DNA from: Girardinichthys multiradiatus
Taxonomy: Eukaryota; Chordata; Actinopteri; Cyprinodontiformes; Goodeidae
Direction of reading: 5' to 3'
Assembly (NCBI RefSeq): GCF_021462225.1
Contig: NC_061800.1
Span: 15,112,749 to 15,176,748 of the forward strand
DNA: 64,000 nucleotides
Part shown: positions 15,201 through 24,200 of the stretch, one piece after another
Position numbering within the stretch: the stretch's first letter is position 1
Layout: each line of letters starts with the position of its first letter
Program-made: the position numbers and the translations under genes
The notes under the pieces: model-generated
What the model was told of the DNA's origin: nothing
What the model saw: only the letters and a program-made list of their open reading frames with translations
Databases searched by the model: none

Positions 15201-18200
15201 TTTTCCTTTCAGGGGTTATGCACTAATAACATTAGGAAATACAGCCCAGCTGTGTGCAACATGGATGCAGCGGTTCTCTAGAGGCCTCAGAGGTGTGTTA
15301 GAAAACATTAGTGAGCAAACAGCATGATGAGGACCAGGATGTTAGAGTGATCCAGTTGAAATCCAGACCTGAACCCTGTTAGGAAAAGTTCTGTCTGACC
15401 CATTAGTTAAAATCCAAATAAAATCCAAATGTGTAATTGCAAGACAACAAAATATGAAAAGTTCCAGGGCGAATCCTCTCGCGAGGCAATGTATCTAGTC
15501 CATACCTGAACAACTATGAGTTAACATCTAAAATTTTCAGCATCAGTCTTGCTCTCATTTAAATCACATGTTCTGTTAATTACTAGTTCTTTATGAAAAA
15601 TTAAAATAAAACACACTTACATTTTCTTAAAGGAAACAAATAATGATACAATAAAAGCTGGAAATGTGAACTGAACTGCTACATCTACTAACAGACAAAC
15701 ACAAAATAGATAATACAGGACAAACTACAGGGGTCGGACAATGAAACTGAAACACCTGTCATTTTAGTGTGGGAGGTTTCATGGCTAAATTGGACCAGCC
15801 TGGTAGCCAGTCTTCATTGATTGCATATTGCACCAGTAAGAGCAGAGTGTGAAGGTTCAATTAGCAGGGTAAGAGCACAGTTTTGCTCAAAATATTGAAA
15901 TGCACACAACATTATGGGTGACATACCAGAGTTCAAAAGAGGACAAATTGTTGGTGCACCTCTTGCTGGCGCATCTGTGACCAAGACAGCAAGTCTTTGT
16001 GATGTATCAAGAGCCACGGTATCCAGGGTAATGTCAGCATACCACCAAGAAGGACGAACGACATCCAACAGGATTAACTGTGGACGCAAGAGGAAGCTGT
16101 CTGAAAGGGATGTTCGGGTGCTAACCCAGATTGTATCCAAAAAACATAAAACCACAGCTGCCCAAATCACGGCAGAATTAAATGTGCACCTCAACTCTCC
16201 TGTTTCCACCAGAACTGTCCGTCGGGAGCTCCACAGGGTCAATATACACGGCCGGGCTGCTATAGCCAAACCTTTGGTCACTCATGCCAATGCCAAACGT
16301 TGGTTTCAATGGTGCAAGGAGCGCAAATCTTGGGCTGTGGACAATGTGGAACATGTATTGTTCTCTGATGAGTCCACCTTTACTGTTTTCCCCACATCCT
16401 GGAGAGTTACGGTGTGGAGAAGCCCCAAAGAAGTGTACCACCCAGACTGTTGCATCCCCAGAGTGAAGCATGGGGGTGGATCAGTGATGGTTTGGGCTGC
16501 CATATCATGGCATTCCCTTGGCCCAATACTTGTGCTAGATGGGCGCGTCACTGCCAAGGACTACCGAACCATTCTTGAGGACCATGTGCATCCAATGGTT
16601 CAAACATTGTATCCTGAAGGCGGTGCCGTGGATCAGGATGACAATGCACCAATACACACAGCAAGACTGGTGAAAGATTGGTTTGATGAACATGAAAGTG
16701 AAGTTGAACATCTCCCATGGCCTGCACAGTCACCAGATCTAAATATTATTGAGCCACTTTGGGGTGTTTTGGAGGAGCGAGTCAGGAAACGTTTTCCTCC
16801 ACCAGTATCACGTAGTGACCTGGCCGCTATCCTGCAAGAAGAATGGCTTAAAATCCCTCTGACCACTGTGCAGGACTTGTATATGCAAAAGGAGGCCCTA
16901 CACCATACTAATAAATTATTGTGGTCTAAAACCAGGTGTTTCAGTTTCATCGTCCAACCCCTGTATATAAACTGTGATTTTTAGATAGACATCTGTGGAT
17001 GTCAAATTGACAGAAATAAGCTGTCTGAAGCTACCACAATGCATAATGATCAAACAGTAGGGAGTAGTGAATGATTTACCTTCGTAAAAATGTGATGCGG
17101 ATCCCTCTAAGTGTAATTACAGCCTCTTAACAAGTGACTTCTTTCCTAAAGGACATAACAAGCTAATACCTGGTAAATGTGGTGGAAGCGTGCCATGGGT
17201 TCAGCAAATGACCTCTTTAAGTAGCAAAAAGGCAGAGAAGAAGGAAGTGTTTATTAAATTATAATTATAGTCACAGCGAGGTCACCACCGAGAGGTGCAG
17301 AACACACTAACCCTGACCTTGGTTTCTACTGTTTGTGTTCACTAGCATGTGTGCCCACAGCCTCGACCAGAATGATATCCAAACGCATGTGAAGTGTCTA
17401 ACATGTGCAACTCAAGCTGTATGCATGTATTTCACCAAAGAGAAGGTTTCCTCCACTTAATTATGTTTAATCTCCATAAAAAGGAAAACAGATGCTGAAA
17501 TACTTTATCGTTGCCAAGAGCCCAAATTTATTGGATGGACAAAAACTGACGCTCAGTTTTAAAGCTCATCGTTAGACCATACTAACCTTTATGGTGAGGG
17601 GTTGCATATCCTGTGACCTGCTTTGTTGTTGTTCTCTCTAACGAGACCATCACGTAGAGCCTGACTGATCTTTTTATGTAACACTTCATGCTAAGTATTG
17701 TGATGAAAGAAGACTTTGACACATGTTTAGGGTGATAGGACCTATAAGCAGCAGTCTGAAACTGTAAACACAATGTCTCGTGGGCTATTTTTACGCCCCC
17801 TTCACTTCTCAAAGCTTTACTTTGAGGAACTACGACTAACTTTAGAAGGATGATGTCACTTTCCACCATAGTTGAAGCTCAGGTTGCAGCATCAAATTAC
17901 TTTCAGATTTTCTTGGCTCGATGGATGTTTGGGCTGAAAGCAGCGAGTTGGGTCTACTCCTTTGTTGCGTATGACCAAATCATCTATCGCAGGGGTCTCC
18001 AACTCCAGTCCTCCAGAGCTACTGTCCTGCAGCTTTCAGATGCATCCTTTCTCAAACGCACCTGAATGACACCTTAGGACCTAACAATACAACTTTAAAA
18101 CCTGCAGGCCTCTTCCTGTTTAAAAATGGGCCGTCTCTTTCTATTGTGACCACATGCTTGCTCATGATGAGTAACTGCCTCTGGGAGAACCACTCATTAC

Positions 18201-21200
18201 AACTGGCCAAGCTTCGATAACTTCTTACCAATTAGCATCAAATGATAAACTGGGCATAAACCATTATATTTTGGATTGATTGTATCAGAATGAACTGCAC
18301 TGATTTGAAATTAATTTGGGACAAATAAAACTCTATATAATTAGATAAGAATCTTTTTTTAAAGCGCCTTTAAGATCCCAGTTATAAGTGCTATCTAAAT
18401 AAATAAAATGTACACTTTCTTTTTATAAATGGACCAGAGCCTAAATAGTTATAAAGTTTTCTGGCGTAGCAGCTCATGAAGTTCAGCTGCTTCAAAGTAA
18501 AACCAAAAATTTTAAAAAAATCTAATTTACTAACCTTGAAACTTTCTTCCAAACAAGGTTTAGTATTATTCAGACACATTTATTTGGCTGACATATTTAC
18601 CTGTATATTTTTTTCCATGTAATCTGTGAAGAACTTTAAAATAAAACACTTTCTAGTTCCCATAATGATATAAAACTAAAATAACAGTACTGAATAAAGA
18701 TTCAAAACAAAAAGACAGGTTTTTGGTTTCAGCTAAATGTATGACAGCTATTGTCAAAGATACAATGCCAGTCAGACATTTAGATACATTCCTCATTGGC
18801 ATAAATGTCAATCATTTAGGGCTTTTTATTGATGCATTCGTCTCAGGACAGAAAGACGATACAACACACATCTTTAATAAATTTTCAAAAAAAGAATTAG
18901 GTGTACATAATAATTTTAACTTACACTAAGAGGTTCAAATATATACAACCACATCCACTAATATTTAGATAAATGTTTCTTAGTGAGCTGCATTTTGACT
19001 TCCTTCGGATAAAAAGAAGCAGCTACTGGCACAACTCTGGCATGATATTTTGCCACTCTTCTTACCTAAATTAGTAGGATTCATTTAAATTGGCTGTTTA
19101 TCCAGACCTGGCTTTTAAACACAGTTTACAATTCTTTTGGTATAGTGTAGGTCAGGACTTTCTAAAACCCTCATTTTAGCTAACCTGCTTTATCTTTTCC
19201 AAAACCTGATTAGAATCCTTGTCCTATTACACCTACTCCACCCAACTCTGTCCAGGTTTCAACCATCTGGCTGTTTTGTGGTCAAGTTGAAGAATTACCT
19301 TCAATCCACTGTGTAAGGCAGTGTTTTTCTACCCTGGTTCTCACGGCGCAGTGCCCTGCAGGTTCAACATCAGGTGTGCTGAAGAAGAGGAACATCTAAA
19401 ACATGCAGGGCAGTATGCCTTGAGGACCAGGCTTGAAAAAAACTGGTGTGGACCTCTTTAAACACACTTCTTGTCATTGTGACCAAAGAGCTTAATCCTC
19501 CTGTGACCATAAAGCGTGGCCCAAAAGGCATTAGTCTTGTCCATGTGGGCGACCGCAAATTTCTGTCGAACTTCAAAGTGTCCATTTTGGAGTAGGTGCT
19601 TCTTTCATGATCAGCAACCTCTCAGTAAACGACAATTTCAAACTATTTTCACTGTGGACTGTGCCACTGGTGTTTAAGCAGTTTCCAGTTTATGATAGCA
19701 TTAGTGATTTCTGGTCTGTTCTTGAACCTGTTAACCAATTGCCTCTAATCTGGAAGGTAACCGTTTGGGTCAGATGGTTGAAACCTGAACTCAACCGGCT
19801 CTTCCGACAGGACCAGATCCCACAACTAGTTTTAGAAGGCACAAAGCGGTATAACATTACACTTTTGAAGTCCCTGACTTTGACTATACTTGAAATATTT
19901 TCACTATTTGTAAAAGCCAGGTCATTGCCAGGAAACCAAACAGTTTATATGAACTCTACCATTTCTGATGGTGGTATATTTTCAGTCCCACCTATGACAC
20001 ACGCTTGTTGACAGCAAGTAAATGGATGTGGTCGAAAAGCGATTAAGGGACTTTTAACAAATATTAGAGGATATGTAAGCATATATATAAGTTTATATGT
20101 ATAATTTGGACCACACAAGGATTAGAAAAAAATGAAAACTTGTGCTCCAATTCTTATTTTTAAAATAATTTAAAGTTGTTTGTTGGATAATCATTCCACC
20201 TTGATAAACAGTTCCAACAAATGATTATGAGCCCCAACTTAACATGTAAGACACCTTATTATTGGTGAAAGAAACAATCATAGATGTAAAAAAAGATTAG
20301 ATACTTCCCTTACACTGCAACTTAGCTGCTTTTATGTTTATTTGACTGTGAATGTATGGCAGCGGAGGATGTGTGTTGTTGATGCTTGCACTATTGGGGT
20401 CGAGACTGTGGGCTTAAGGGGCGTGGGGGCAGTGAGCTGGTGAGTGGGTTATTGTAGGTGCACTTTACATCAACTTTTGTTTCTTCTCTTCATCTTCAGA
20501 GGCTACGTACCTGGCCATAGTTGTCTATCCCAGTGACTAATCTATTGAGATTTAGTAAATCAAAAGCGGTCCTCAAGGACTGGCCAAATGTTGTGAGTCC
20601 GGTTGCTTGAAGGTTCCTCAGCTCTGTCATGAAAGTGGCATGGCTCTCTTTCCATCCAGCCTTTGTAAACAAAAACAATAGATGGTTAATAACCTTTAAG
20701 ATGGAGGCATCACCTGCTTTTTAAATTATCGTTCTGGTTGTAAATAGTGTGTTTAACTTTGCGGCCCTCCCTCCTGTAACATGAATGTCACAAAAGGTGT
20801 CCCCTAGAGCACTGTGTTAGGCCCAACACGTTCTTTCCCTTCGCATTTACAATTATATGGATCAGAGAGTTAATGATGTATCTCTCCATCTCTATGCTGA
20901 TGAAGACGTAGTTTACTGTTGTGCAAACAGTTGCCCGAATATTGGATTACTCAGTCACATTTATTCCACCGTAGTTTGGTACTAAATGCAAAAACGGGAC
21001 TCACTCATCGTCTTAAAATAAAAACAATATAAAAAATAAAAATCAGGTTAAAACGGTTTCTTTTATAAAAACAATTTTTATTTAGGGTAAAAAAAAATGA
21101 TTTGTTGCAGCCAACCTGTTACCTCATACTATACCAACGACACTGATATTACTTTTCAAAATGCTTCTGTTAGCTCTTTGCAGGCGATGAGTGCTTTTTA

Positions 21201-22824
21201 TTATTGTTGTTATTAACATCTTAATTAACACTGGATTTCATACTGTAGTTTAATGGCCTCCAATGTCCACACCTACTGCACTGACATTTTCATTTACTAA
21301 TCAATAACTAGTATCTAGCTTCCCTATCTGCTCCTCACATAGGTAGCAGCTAACGTTTATGCTCCTAAACGTATCACATGTGGTGCTTTTTAATACGTAG
21401 AGAACTTGGAATAACTACCACTTCCACTCAGGTCAAAATACATCAGGACCTGAAGCGTTACAGCTTAATCCAACTGGAGGAATTTCAACTTTTTTAGGCA
21501 CTGGAGAGTTGTTTAAGTTTTTAATGTTTAATTGCTAGTGTTTCCTGCTTTTGATATTTTCAGTTAGTTTGTTAGATGAATTGTAATGACAATATGCTTT
21601 CACAATATTGTTATCCTGGAGGTCTGTTTAAAACAGGGCTCTTAAAAAATAGGGTGTGTCTTATTGAGATCCACCTGCATAAATATTTTTAACTCTGTTT
21701 TTAATCCTATAAATCTGTTGAGGTATTTTCCTTCCCTAGACTGGACCACTAAAAGCGAATGCTATTAAACTAATGTACTTTCACTTTCGGGTTTGTGTCT
21801 CTCCTGTGGTTGCTTTCCGTCTTTTTACACCTTCAGCTGATTGCAGCAGATGGCCACAGACTTTCACGAGTCTGGGGGGTTTTCTTCTTGTTGAAAATGA
21901 GTTGTTCCGTTCCACTGTCACCACACGCTTGCTCAGGAGGAGGGATTGCTACAAAGCCAAGTATCCAACTTAAAATGAATCATTCTGCCATGCATTATAT
22001 TTAGGATCAGAATGTCATTAAATCTGGACTGTATTGGTATGCCTTTGATTTATTGTGCATTTCTGTGAAATTTTTACAAAAGCATATATTATGAAAAACT
22101 AAATTCTATATGTTAAGAAATATGTTAAAAATGTGATAGTCTTAGACCCAAATTAGATCCGTTTTCCAGCTTGGAATCATAAATTACAAAGTCGCACTGT
22201 CTCCAGTGACAAAAGTGGCAATTTCCACTAAACAAGTAAAGTAGGCTACAAGTCTATCACCCCCTCCTCTTCCTCCTCACTCCCCCTCAGATATCACCTC
22301 GCTGTATAAATAACACCCAGAGTTCCTTGCTGCTCACACTGAAACAAAATGTCGGCCATGTTTTAAAAGGGGTATGAAAGCTCCTCCTGAAGATTTTCTT
22401 TACACGACTGACACAGTGATCACAACGTGGTGGAGCGGTGGGGAGGACAGATGTAAAGCTGGACATGACCCGAAAGCAAATTCTACCTTTATCCCGAACG
22501 GAGCGTCCTCAAAATTTACCAACATATACCGGTCCCCTCGGCTCGCCGGATCTCTCCCTCTGAGCTGTGGAAATAGTAGAAGAATTATGTACGGTTAACG
22601 AGAGATCAGCTTTGACAGGCGAGCTCTGCAACAGTACAATGATGATGTGAACTGCGATTTCCCCCCTTGCTCGGGCTTTCCCGATATATGAATGTGTCCC
22701 TTGGTTACAGTACCTTCATAAAAGTCTCAACAGCGCCTTTTGCTATGTCCAGATAGGTAGTGCCCAGATGGGTGCGCTGGTTCATTGAAGCGGACGTGTC
22801 TATCAGAAAAAGTAAAACGGGCAT
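1..22824 (-). CDS. ints6: Integrator complex subunit 6 (ints6), 16 coding exons, 3' end off window
   Basis: INTS6 (DICE1) is a nuclear subunit of Integrator, which binds the Pol II C-terminal domain and processes or terminates snRNA and attenuated transcripts. CDS exons, listed 5' to 3' on the minus strand: 22824-22714, 22564-22487, 20660-20511, 12608-12519, 11668-11485, 8093-7968, 7690-7539, 7246-7094, 4331-4199, 2699-2605, 2502-2392, 2285-2070, 1874-1748, 977-835, 724-538, 249-1. All joins keep frame and use GT-AG borders, giving 768 residues plus 1 nt; the human protein is near 887, so the C-terminus is missing. Residues 9-13 (DTSAS) are the MIDAS of the N-terminal VWA domain. Residues 628-631 spell the DEAD motif that gave DICE1 its name, without a helicase domain. 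A basic KRRRC stretch follows. The start is the [13 protein letters not shown] methionine. The paralogue ints6l is the main alternative; synteny with wdfy2 favours ints6. Confidence 0.94.
538..724 (-). CDS. ints6: ints6 coding exon 15 (residues 624-685), DEAD motif
   Basis: A 187-nt exon starting [17 protein letters not shown], which carries the DEAD tetrapeptide, then a basic [10 protein letters not shown] segment and a Pro-rich stretch. The donor GCAG|GTCCAA is weak, but it is the only one that gives phase 1 and matches the next exon. Confidence 0.88.
835..977 (-). CDS. ints6: ints6 coding exon 14 (residues 576-623)
   Basis: A 143-nt exon encoding [16 protein letters not shown] and [15 protein letters not shown]. 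Acceptor TTCCAG, donor GTAAAG; ends in phase 0. Confidence 0.95.
978..1747. other. ints6 intron 13, no feature seen
   Basis: AT-rich intronic sequence; no repeat family or RNA recognised. Confidence 0.6.
1748..1874 (-). CDS. ints6: ints6 coding exon 13 (residues 534-575)
   Basis: A 127-nt exon encoding [19 protein letters not shown] and LSRMRRNLL. Acceptor CCTCAG; the alternative AG 2 nt further in would break the frame. Ends in phase 1. Confidence 0.93.
2070..2285 (-). CDS. ints6: ints6 coding exon 12 (residues 462-533)
   Basis: A 216-nt exon encoding [41 protein letters not shown] and [17 protein letters not shown]. Acceptor TGCCAG, donor GTAAGG; phase 0. Confidence 0.94.
2392..2502 (-). 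CDS. ints6: ints6 coding exon 11 (residues 425-461)
   Basis: A 111-nt exon encoding [15 protein letters not shown], then [19 protein letters not shown]. Acceptor CCACAG, donor GTTTGT; phase 0. Confidence 0.95.
2605..2699 (-). CDS. ints6: ints6 coding exon 10 (residues 393-424)
   Basis: A 95-nt exon encoding [18 protein letters not shown] and [11 protein letters not shown]. Acceptor TGTAG, donor GTAAGT; ends in phase 0. Confidence 0.94.
3210..3745 (-). mobile_element. Tc1-like relic in ints6 intron 9
   Basis: The minus strand reads as a decayed transposase core. The plus strand carries the reverse complement of family landmarks, such as CAAGCATAATGCTGCCACCA. Many stops; ends not found. Confidence 0.6.
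4199..4331 (-). CDS. ints6: ints6 coding exon 9 (residues 349-392)
   Basis: A 133-nt exon encoding [19 protein letters not shown] and [20 protein letters not shown]. Ends in phase 1 with donor GTAAGA. Confidence 0.95.
5440..6115 (+). mobile_element. Tc1-like relic in ints6 intron 8
   Basis: Pieces of the DDE domain are readable, including [17 protein letters not shown] and [18 protein letters not shown]. The 3' end resembles the TTGTGATTGTGACCTGACAA family end. Several stops; non-functional. Confidence 0.65.
6390..6470 (+). repeat. Retroposon-like 3' tail and ATT repeat
   Basis: GTAGCACTTTGAGATTTTGT then AAAGTGCATTAAAAATAAA and an (ATT)n run resemble 3' tails of fish retroposons. The body upstream is not recognisable. 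Confidence 0.35.
7094..7246 (-). CDS. ints6: ints6 coding exon 8 (residues 298-348)
   Basis: A 153-nt exon encoding [13 protein letters not shown], then [19 protein letters not shown] and [12 protein letters not shown]. Acceptor CACAG, donor GTATGT; phase 0. Confidence 0.95.
7539..7690 (-). CDS. ints6: ints6 coding exon 7 (residues 247-297)
   Basis: A 152-nt exon encoding [18 protein letters not shown] and [19 protein letters not shown]. Acceptor TAACAG, donor GTAAGA; ends in phase 0. Confidence 0.95.
7968..8093 (-). CDS. ints6: ints6 coding exon 6 (residues 205-246)
   Basis: A 126-nt exon encoding [19 protein letters not shown], then [20 protein letters not shown]. Acceptor TTGCAG, donor GTACGA; starts and ends in phase 1. 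Confidence 0.94.
9480..10510. other. Non-repetitive intronic stretch, ints6 intron 5
   Basis: About 1 kb with balanced base composition and no recognisable repeat. Short overlapping open frames have no protein-like conservation that I recognise. It could be regulatory; nothing in it proves this. Confidence 0.25.
10858..10881. repeat. (GATG)n microsatellite
   Basis: About six tandem GATG units in ints6 intron 5. Confidence 0.9.
10897..11130. mobile_element. Tc1-like terminal fragment in ints6 intron 5
   Basis: Begins CAGTGCCTTGCAAAAGAAAC and has GATCGACCAACACAGAGCAA, both characteristic of the end of a widespread fish Tc1 family. No transposase is present. Confidence 0.6.
11485..11668 (-). 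CDS. ints6: ints6 coding exon 5 (residues 144-204)
   Basis: A 184-nt exon encoding [32 protein letters not shown] and ITPMCEVTG, the end of the VWA domain. It ends in phase 1 with donor GTTGGT. Confidence 0.95.
11669..12518. other. ints6 intron 4
   Basis: Contains a T-rich run (about 12258-12284). Nothing else recognised. Confidence 0.6.
12519..12608 (-). CDS. ints6: ints6 coding exon 4 (residues 114-143)
   Basis: A 90-nt exon encoding [18 protein letters not shown] through SGVQDE. The ITDG turn is a conserved VWA-domain element. Acceptor TTACAG, donor GTCAGT. It is preceded by the 7.9-kb intron 3, the largest in this gene here. Confidence 0.95.
12711..13560 (+). mobile_element. Tc1-like relic in ints6 intron 3
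   Basis: Left end CAGTGTCTTCCAAAAGTATT, then a decayed transposase with [27 protein letters not shown] and [11 protein letters not shown] readable in different frames. It ends near TTGTGTTGCC at about 13.54 kb. Two of the catalytic positions are recognisable, but frameshifts and stops are present. Confidence 0.75.
13620..14225. promoter_or_regulatory. Candidate conserved non-coding element in ints6 intron 3
   Basis: Non-repetitive, moderately GC-rich stretch without a coding pattern. It has a tight cluster of factor-like motifs: octamer ATGCTAAT (14093-14100), overlapping AP-1/Maf-like TGAGTCAGC (14100-14108), a CRE-like TTACGTCAC near 14150 and an E-box CATCTG. Function is inferred only. 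Confidence 0.35.
14993..15510 (+). mobile_element. Tc1-like relic in ints6 intron 3
   Basis: Starts CACAGGCTTGCAAAAGGATT with TACCCCCTTGAAC, matching the same family end, followed by decayed body sequence. It ends close to GCGAGGCAATGTATCTAGTC, a decayed opposite terminus. Confidence 0.6.
15728..16963 (+). mobile_element. Tc1-like DNA transposon, DD36E type, nearly intact
   Basis: The element is bounded by TA dinucleotides (15726-15727 and 16964-16965), the usual Tc1/mariner target duplication. Its 31-bp terminal inverted repeats begin CAGGGGT(C/T)GGAC and match at 29 of 31 positions. It is inserted in ints6 intron 3, with its transposase antisense to ints6. The high repeat identity and long ORF suggest a fairly recent insertion. 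Confidence 0.93.
15914..16984 (+). CDS. Tc1-like transposase (DD36E), C-terminus altered
   Basis: A 356-residue open frame beginning [15 protein letters not shown]. It has an N-terminal helix-turn-helix (about residues 15-45), a second DNA-binding helical part ending near NAKRWFQW, and a DDE domain with [17 protein letters not shown] and [12 protein letters not shown] count 36 residues between the second Asp and the Glu. Near 16880 the usual SIPRR...AKGGPT tail is disrupted: a deletion moves the reading out of the ancestral frame, so translation runs through the right inverted repeat and stops beyond it. The catalytic core looks whole, but the C-terminus is probably not native, so activity is uncertain. 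Confidence 0.82.
   Translation: MGDIPEFKRGQIVGAPLAGASVTKTASLCDVSRATVSRVMSAYHQEGRTTSNRINCGRKRKLSERDVRVLTQIVSKKHKTTAAQITAELNVHLNSPVSTRTVRRELHRVNIHGRAAIAKPLVTHANAKRWFQWCKERKSWAVDNVEHVLFSDESTFTVFPTSWRVTVWRSPKEVYHPDCCIPRVKHGGGSVMVWAAISWHSLGPILVLDGRVTAKDYRTILEDHVHPMVQTLYPEGGAVDQDDNAPIHTARLVKDWFDEHESEVEHLPWPAQSPDLNIIEPLWGVLEERVRKRFPPPVSRSDLAAILQEEWLKIPLTTVQDLYMQKEALHHTNKLLWSKTRCFSFIVQPLYINCDF
17985..18075. mobile_element. hAT-like MITE fragment in ints6 intron 3
   Basis: Starts CAGGGGTCTCCAACTCCAGT and continues through CTGTCCTGCAGCTTTCAGAT to CACCTGAATGACACC. This is related in style to the ends of the 31.5-kb element. The right end is not recognisable. Confidence 0.5.
18720..20045 (-). mobile_element. 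Tc1-like relic in ints6 intron 3
   Basis: The plus strand shows the reverse complement of decayed transposase landmarks, including GACCAAAGAGCTTAATCCTC. Its left end resembles an AATGCCAGTCAGACATTTAG terminus. A hAT-MITE-like block (19330-19450) is embedded in it. Confidence 0.5.
20511..20660 (-). CDS. ints6: ints6 coding exon 3 (residues 64-113)
   Basis: A 150-nt exon encoding [14 protein letters not shown] through [10 protein letters not shown] in the VWA domain. Acceptor ACAAAG, donor GTACGT; phase 0 at both ends. Confidence 0.95.
20780..20945 (+). pseudogene. LINE reverse transcriptase scrap in ints6 intron 2
   Basis: Out-of-frame pieces read KGVP*STVLGPT and [18 protein letters not shown], matching the GVPQGSVLGP and YADDTVIYC blocks of LINE reverse transcriptases. 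The catalytic YADD is now YADE. Flanking sequence is too decayed to delimit. Confidence 0.6.
21720..22045 (+). repeat. Dispersed SINE-like repeat, ints6 intron 2
   Basis: Contains CGCTTGCTCAGGAGGAGGGA then TTGCTACAAAG, closely matching the 41.4-kb copy. A weaker third copy is near 18150. No RNA polymerase III box is clear. Confidence 0.45.
22487..22564 (-). CDS. ints6: ints6 coding exon 2 (residues 38-63)
   Basis: A 78-nt exon between a CCACAG acceptor and a GTAGAA donor. It encodes [16 protein letters not shown] followed by [10 protein letters not shown], the second part of the VWA domain. It is too short to appear as a long ORF and was found by reading the minus strand between exons 1 and 3. 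Confidence 0.93.
22714..22824 (-). CDS. ints6: ints6 coding exon 1 (residues 1-37)
   Basis: Starts with ATG at 22824-22822 and encodes the first VWA strand with the MIDAS motif DTSAS, ending in ETFMK. The donor is GTACTG. Residue 3 is Val where the mammalian protein, as I recall it, has Ile. The 111 nt end in phase 0. Confidence 0.95.
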
Positions 22825-22922
22825 TGTGATGGTAATGACGCGTTCTGCATGGACTTGGTGTCAGTACAACCGGCCAAAACGCAAAAAAATCTTTTGTTCT
22901 CCTGCCGCCTGTCTCACCTCTC

Positions 22923-22942
22923 AGCTAGCTAGCTAGCTAGCT
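22923..22942. repeat. (AGCT)n microsatellite upstream of ints6
   Basis: Five tandem AGCT units, followed by GGCTGGCT, about 100 nt upstream of the ints6 start codon and probably within the 5' UTR or promoter. The unit is self-complementary. Confidence 0.9.
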
Positions 22943-23149
22943 GGCTGGCTAACTGTCTGTCTCACACATTCTTTCAAAAAAGTGTAAGAATAGTGAGTGT
23001 AGAAGCCCATTCCGGGAAAACTAAGCCTAAAACCTGGCACCCTTGGGGCAAGTTATTGATGCACGAGGGATTTTGATAATTTTGCATATATTTTGTAAAT
23101 ATTCCTAAGTTTCATAATAACAAACTTTCCCTCTAAGTGAGTCCCTGCT

Positions 23150-23300
23150 TCTCCCTACACTGAATGCACTGTACCTCCTCCGCTGGTTTTAACTGAAGGT
23201 CCGCGCCTGGCCCCGCCTCGCGAGCGCTCTTTCACGGTCACGTGCAGGTACTTTGGCTCCTCATTGGCCGTCGGCAGCTGCTCATTAACATATCCAAATA
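23150..23300 (-). promoter_or_regulatory. ints6: Probable ints6 core promoter region
   Basis: About 350-450 nt upstream of the ints6 ATG is a GC- and CpG-rich stretch with a GC box (GGCGGGG on the minus strand near 23212), an E-box CACGTG at 23239-23244 and a CCAAT box on the minus strand (ATTGG at 23263-23267). The transcription start itself cannot be placed. Confidence 0.5.
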
Positions 23301-23939
23301 AGGCTAAGGCTAGGCGTCTTATGCGCATGCTTGCCTACTTGATAGGCAGGAATGTAAGGAAAACATTCCGTATTACCTTTTATTGCTAAAGACCACCACA
23401 TTCACAGCAATGTAAACCCCTTTAGAGAACCCAACCATAGTTATTTGATGTAACATCAGCCAGCAATGACATGTGTTTACCCCGAGAGCAGATTACATAA
23501 TCAACATTTACTTGATCCTATGTACGGGCGTGGGCTAATGTGAAAGAAAACCCTTGAAGACTAAAAGAGCGAGAAATGATGACAAAGATTGACATTTTTA
23601 ATAAACATAGCGTTTAGTTGGCATATGTTTGTATTCACCGCATAGGGAAACAACTCCTTTGGCACTTTGTTCTCACGTGATGACCAAATAAAGACGATAA
23701 GAAGGAAAACAGGTTCAGCTGAGCAGATTCAAGGAACAGGGATTGACATGCACACACACGCACTCATCTTCCAGCAATGGGATGTATTCCCCCCACTGTC
23801 TGTCTTCAGTCAGTTAAATAATAGGCATCAGTTTGTTATTTGTAAAAAAAAAAAAAAAAAAACTGTGTGTAGACATTCATGCTATGTGTTGCACAATCCC
23901 TCAATAAATTAAGCCATATTGCTTTAGTTATTCTCTACA

Positions 23940-24200
23940 GTGTTGTACATCATCCTGTTTATGAGCCACTGGATGACACGTGTACGACAGTGTGATACCA
24001 TGTACACAAAATAGGACGGAGAAAAAGATAACTTCCGCAAAACAAGCCGAAACCATCCGACGGCTCTGCGATCGTAACAAGAAGGACGGACTGTTACCTC
24101 AGGTTTGCTTACAGCACAAAGCCCGTTTTCCGGTGTGTGGCTGACAAGATTTTCACAATGAAGTTTTACCTTTAGGGATGTCACACAACGTAAAAGTGTG
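23940..24200. promoter_or_regulatory. CpG-enriched patch with two ETS motifs
   Basis: CpG dinucleotides are clustered here while flanks are AT-rich. ETS-type motifs are ACTTCCGC at 24031-24038 and TTTTCCGGT at 24126-24134, both as minus-strand GGAA. It may be a minor promoter or a first exon of a non-coding RNA. Confidence 0.3.

Noticed and set aside
16178..16950. Several minus-strand frames across the DD36E element
   Set aside because: They are antisense shadows of the transposase on the plus strand.
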